A DNA stretch of 5,140 bases. Origin: an uncultured Micrococcales bacterium (lineage in GTDB: Bacteria > Actinomycetota > Actinomycetes > Actinomycetales > Microbacteriaceae). Shown piece after piece: positions 4,566-5,140 of the stretch. Positions within the stretch are counted from its first letter, which is position 1; every line of letters starts with the position of its first letter. The stretch covers positions 1-5,140 of the forward strand of contig CAJXMQ010000075.1 of assembly GCA_913056225.1 (NCBI GenBank), read 5' to 3'. The position numbers and the translations under genes were made by a program. The notes under the pieces were generated by a model, which saw only the letters and a list, made by a program, of their open reading frames with translations, had not been told where the DNA came from and did not search any database.

Positions 4566-5033
4566 TTGGCCGAGACAACCACTGAAAACGAGTATTCAAC
4601 CGAGAGCGTTACCGCTCCTGAGGTTCGCTCTAGAGGAACACTTACCCAAAACGGCGCAGGCCTGGGTCGTCGCAAGCAGGCAAGTGCGAGAGTTCGTCTA
4701 ACCCCTGGAACTGGAAAAATCACCGTAAACGGTCGTGAACTGCAGGATTATTTCCCAAACAAGTTGCACCAGCAGCTGATTACCGACCCATTCACAGTTT
4801 TGAACCTACAAAACGGCTATGACGTGATTGCTCGTATCTCCGGTGGCGGCGTTGCCGGCCAGGCCGGAGCGCTAAGGCTAGGTATTGCCAGAGCGCTGAA
4901 CGAGATTGATGCGGAGAATAACCGTAAAGACCTGAAAAGCTCCGGCTTTTTGTCTCGCGACGCTCGCGTGAAAGAGCGCAAGAAGGCTGGTCTTAAAAAG
5001 GCTCGCAAGGCTTCTCAGTTCTCCAAGCGCTAA
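4566..5033 (+). CDS. rpsI: 30S ribosomal protein S9
   Basis: S9 lies in the head of the small subunit, and its C-terminal Lys/Arg tail contacts the P-site tRNA. With a TTG start the product has 155 residues beginning MAETTTENE, matching the acidic N-terminal extension of actinobacterial S9 (about 1-32). The core follows: GRRKQASARVRLTPGTG (34-50), VNGRELQDYFP (54-64), ARISGGGVAGQAGALRLGIA (89-108) and RDARVKERKKAGLKKARKA (131-149), ending SQFSKR. Residue 150 is Ser where homologues I recall have Pro (APQ-F/Y-SKR). The rplM-rpsI pair is among the most conserved in bacteria and is expressed together. An in-frame TTG at 4545 would add seven residues but is disfavoured. Confidence 0.96.
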   Translation: MAETTTENEYSTESVTAPEVRSRGTLTQNGAGLGRRKQASARVRLTPGTGKITVNGRELQDYFPNKLHQQLITDPFTVLNLQNGYDVIARISGGGVAGQAGALRLGIARALNEIDAENNRKDLKSSGFLSRDARVKERKKAGLKKARKASQFSKR

Positions 5034-5038
5034 TCCCC

Positions 5039-5044
5039 TAGACT
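5039..5044 (+). promoter_or_regulatory. Possible -10 element for a leaderless glmM transcript
   Basis: TAGACT fits the actinobacterial -10 pattern TAnnnT. Its end lies 7 bases before the A of the glmM ATG, exactly where transcription would be expected to start. No convincing -35 is seen around 5016-5021, which is not unusual in actinobacteria, and no Shine-Dalgarno sequence lies before the ATG. Together these suggest a leaderless mRNA. Confidence 0.45.
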
Positions 5045-5051
5045 CTTGGCT

Positions 5052-5140
5052 ATGGCCAGGCTGTTTGGAACTGATGGCGTGCGTGGTCTCGCTGGACGAG
5101 ACATCACCCCCGAGTTATGTGTATCTCTGGCAAGAGCAAC
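5052..5140 (+). CDS. glmM: Phosphoglucosamine mutase, N-terminal fragment
   Basis: The gene runs off the window edge after 29 complete codons. GlmM interconverts glucosamine-6-phosphate and glucosamine-1-phosphate on the way to UDP-GlcNAc for peptidoglycan. The visible N-terminus MARLFGTDGVRGLAGRDITP is the family hallmark (RLFGTDGVRG at 3-12, then LTPEL-like ITPEL); the active-site phosphoserine loop lies beyond the window. The ATG fits the family start and has no ribosome binding site; a -10-like TAGACT just upstream suggests it may be the first base of the transcript. rpsI-glmM adjacency is typical of actinobacteria. The gene is cut only by the window, with no sign of damage. Confidence 0.93.
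   Translation, partial: MARLFGTDGVRGLAGRDITPELCVSLARA

Noticed and set aside
4475..4723. Minus-strand frame across the rplM-rpsI junction
   Set aside because: It is the complement of conserved L13 and S9 coding sequence, with no motif of its own.
1..5140. A previously undescribed multi-gene system
   Set aside because: Every gene is a recognised core gene in a conserved order; no defence, mobile, toxin or biosynthetic genes are present. Possible novelty is limited to the leaders, the truA hairpin and the L17 tail.

Overview
The window is a stretch of bacterial core-genome DNA holding the distal part of the large ribosomal-protein (spc/alpha) cluster, followed by the rplM-rpsI operon. All genes lie on the + strand. 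The order is infA, rpmJ, rpsM, rpsK, rpoA, rplQ, truA, then rplM, rpsI and the first 29 codons of glmM. Several features point to an actinobacterium, probably a moderate-GC member of the Microbacteriaceae (Luna/Rhodoluna/Aquiluna-like): RpoA begins MLIAQRP, L17 has a long Ala/Glu-rich tail, S9 begins MAETTT, L13 begins MRTYSPKA, glmM follows rpsI directly, and base composition is near half GC. The genus is inferred from recalled family features, not from a search. rpsD (S4) is not between rpsK and rpoA, unlike in mycobacteria.

Layout. Positions 1-90 are a non-coding leader before infA. infA (IF-1) and rpmJ (L36) are 9 bases apart. A 106-base gap with two abutting hairpins precedes rpsM (S13) and rpsK (S11). 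A 93-base gap with three possible hairpins precedes rpoA, which starts with GTG. rplQ follows and encodes L17 with a tail of about 96 acidic residues containing degenerate five-residue repeats. truA (tRNA pseudouridine synthase) starts 6 bases after rplQ. Its start codon and first 12 codons lie in a 15-bp perfect GC-rich hairpin that looks like the terminator of the alpha operon. After truA comes a near-consensus promoter and a short structured leader for rplM (L13, GTG start) and rpsI (S9, TTG start). glmM begins after rpsI with no Shine-Dalgarno sequence and a -10-like hexamer placed so that the transcript would start at its ATG.

Function. The genes supply translation (initiation factor, ribosomal proteins, tRNA modification) and transcription (RNA polymerase alpha); glmM opens the path to the cell-wall precursor UDP-GlcNAc. 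No novel multi-gene system, mobile element, CRISPR array or RNA gene is visible. The most interesting signals are in the non-coding RNA: the hairpin burying the truA start, the rplM leader with pseudoknot or kissing-loop potential, the tandem-hairpin leaders of rpsM and rpoA, and a probably leaderless glmM.
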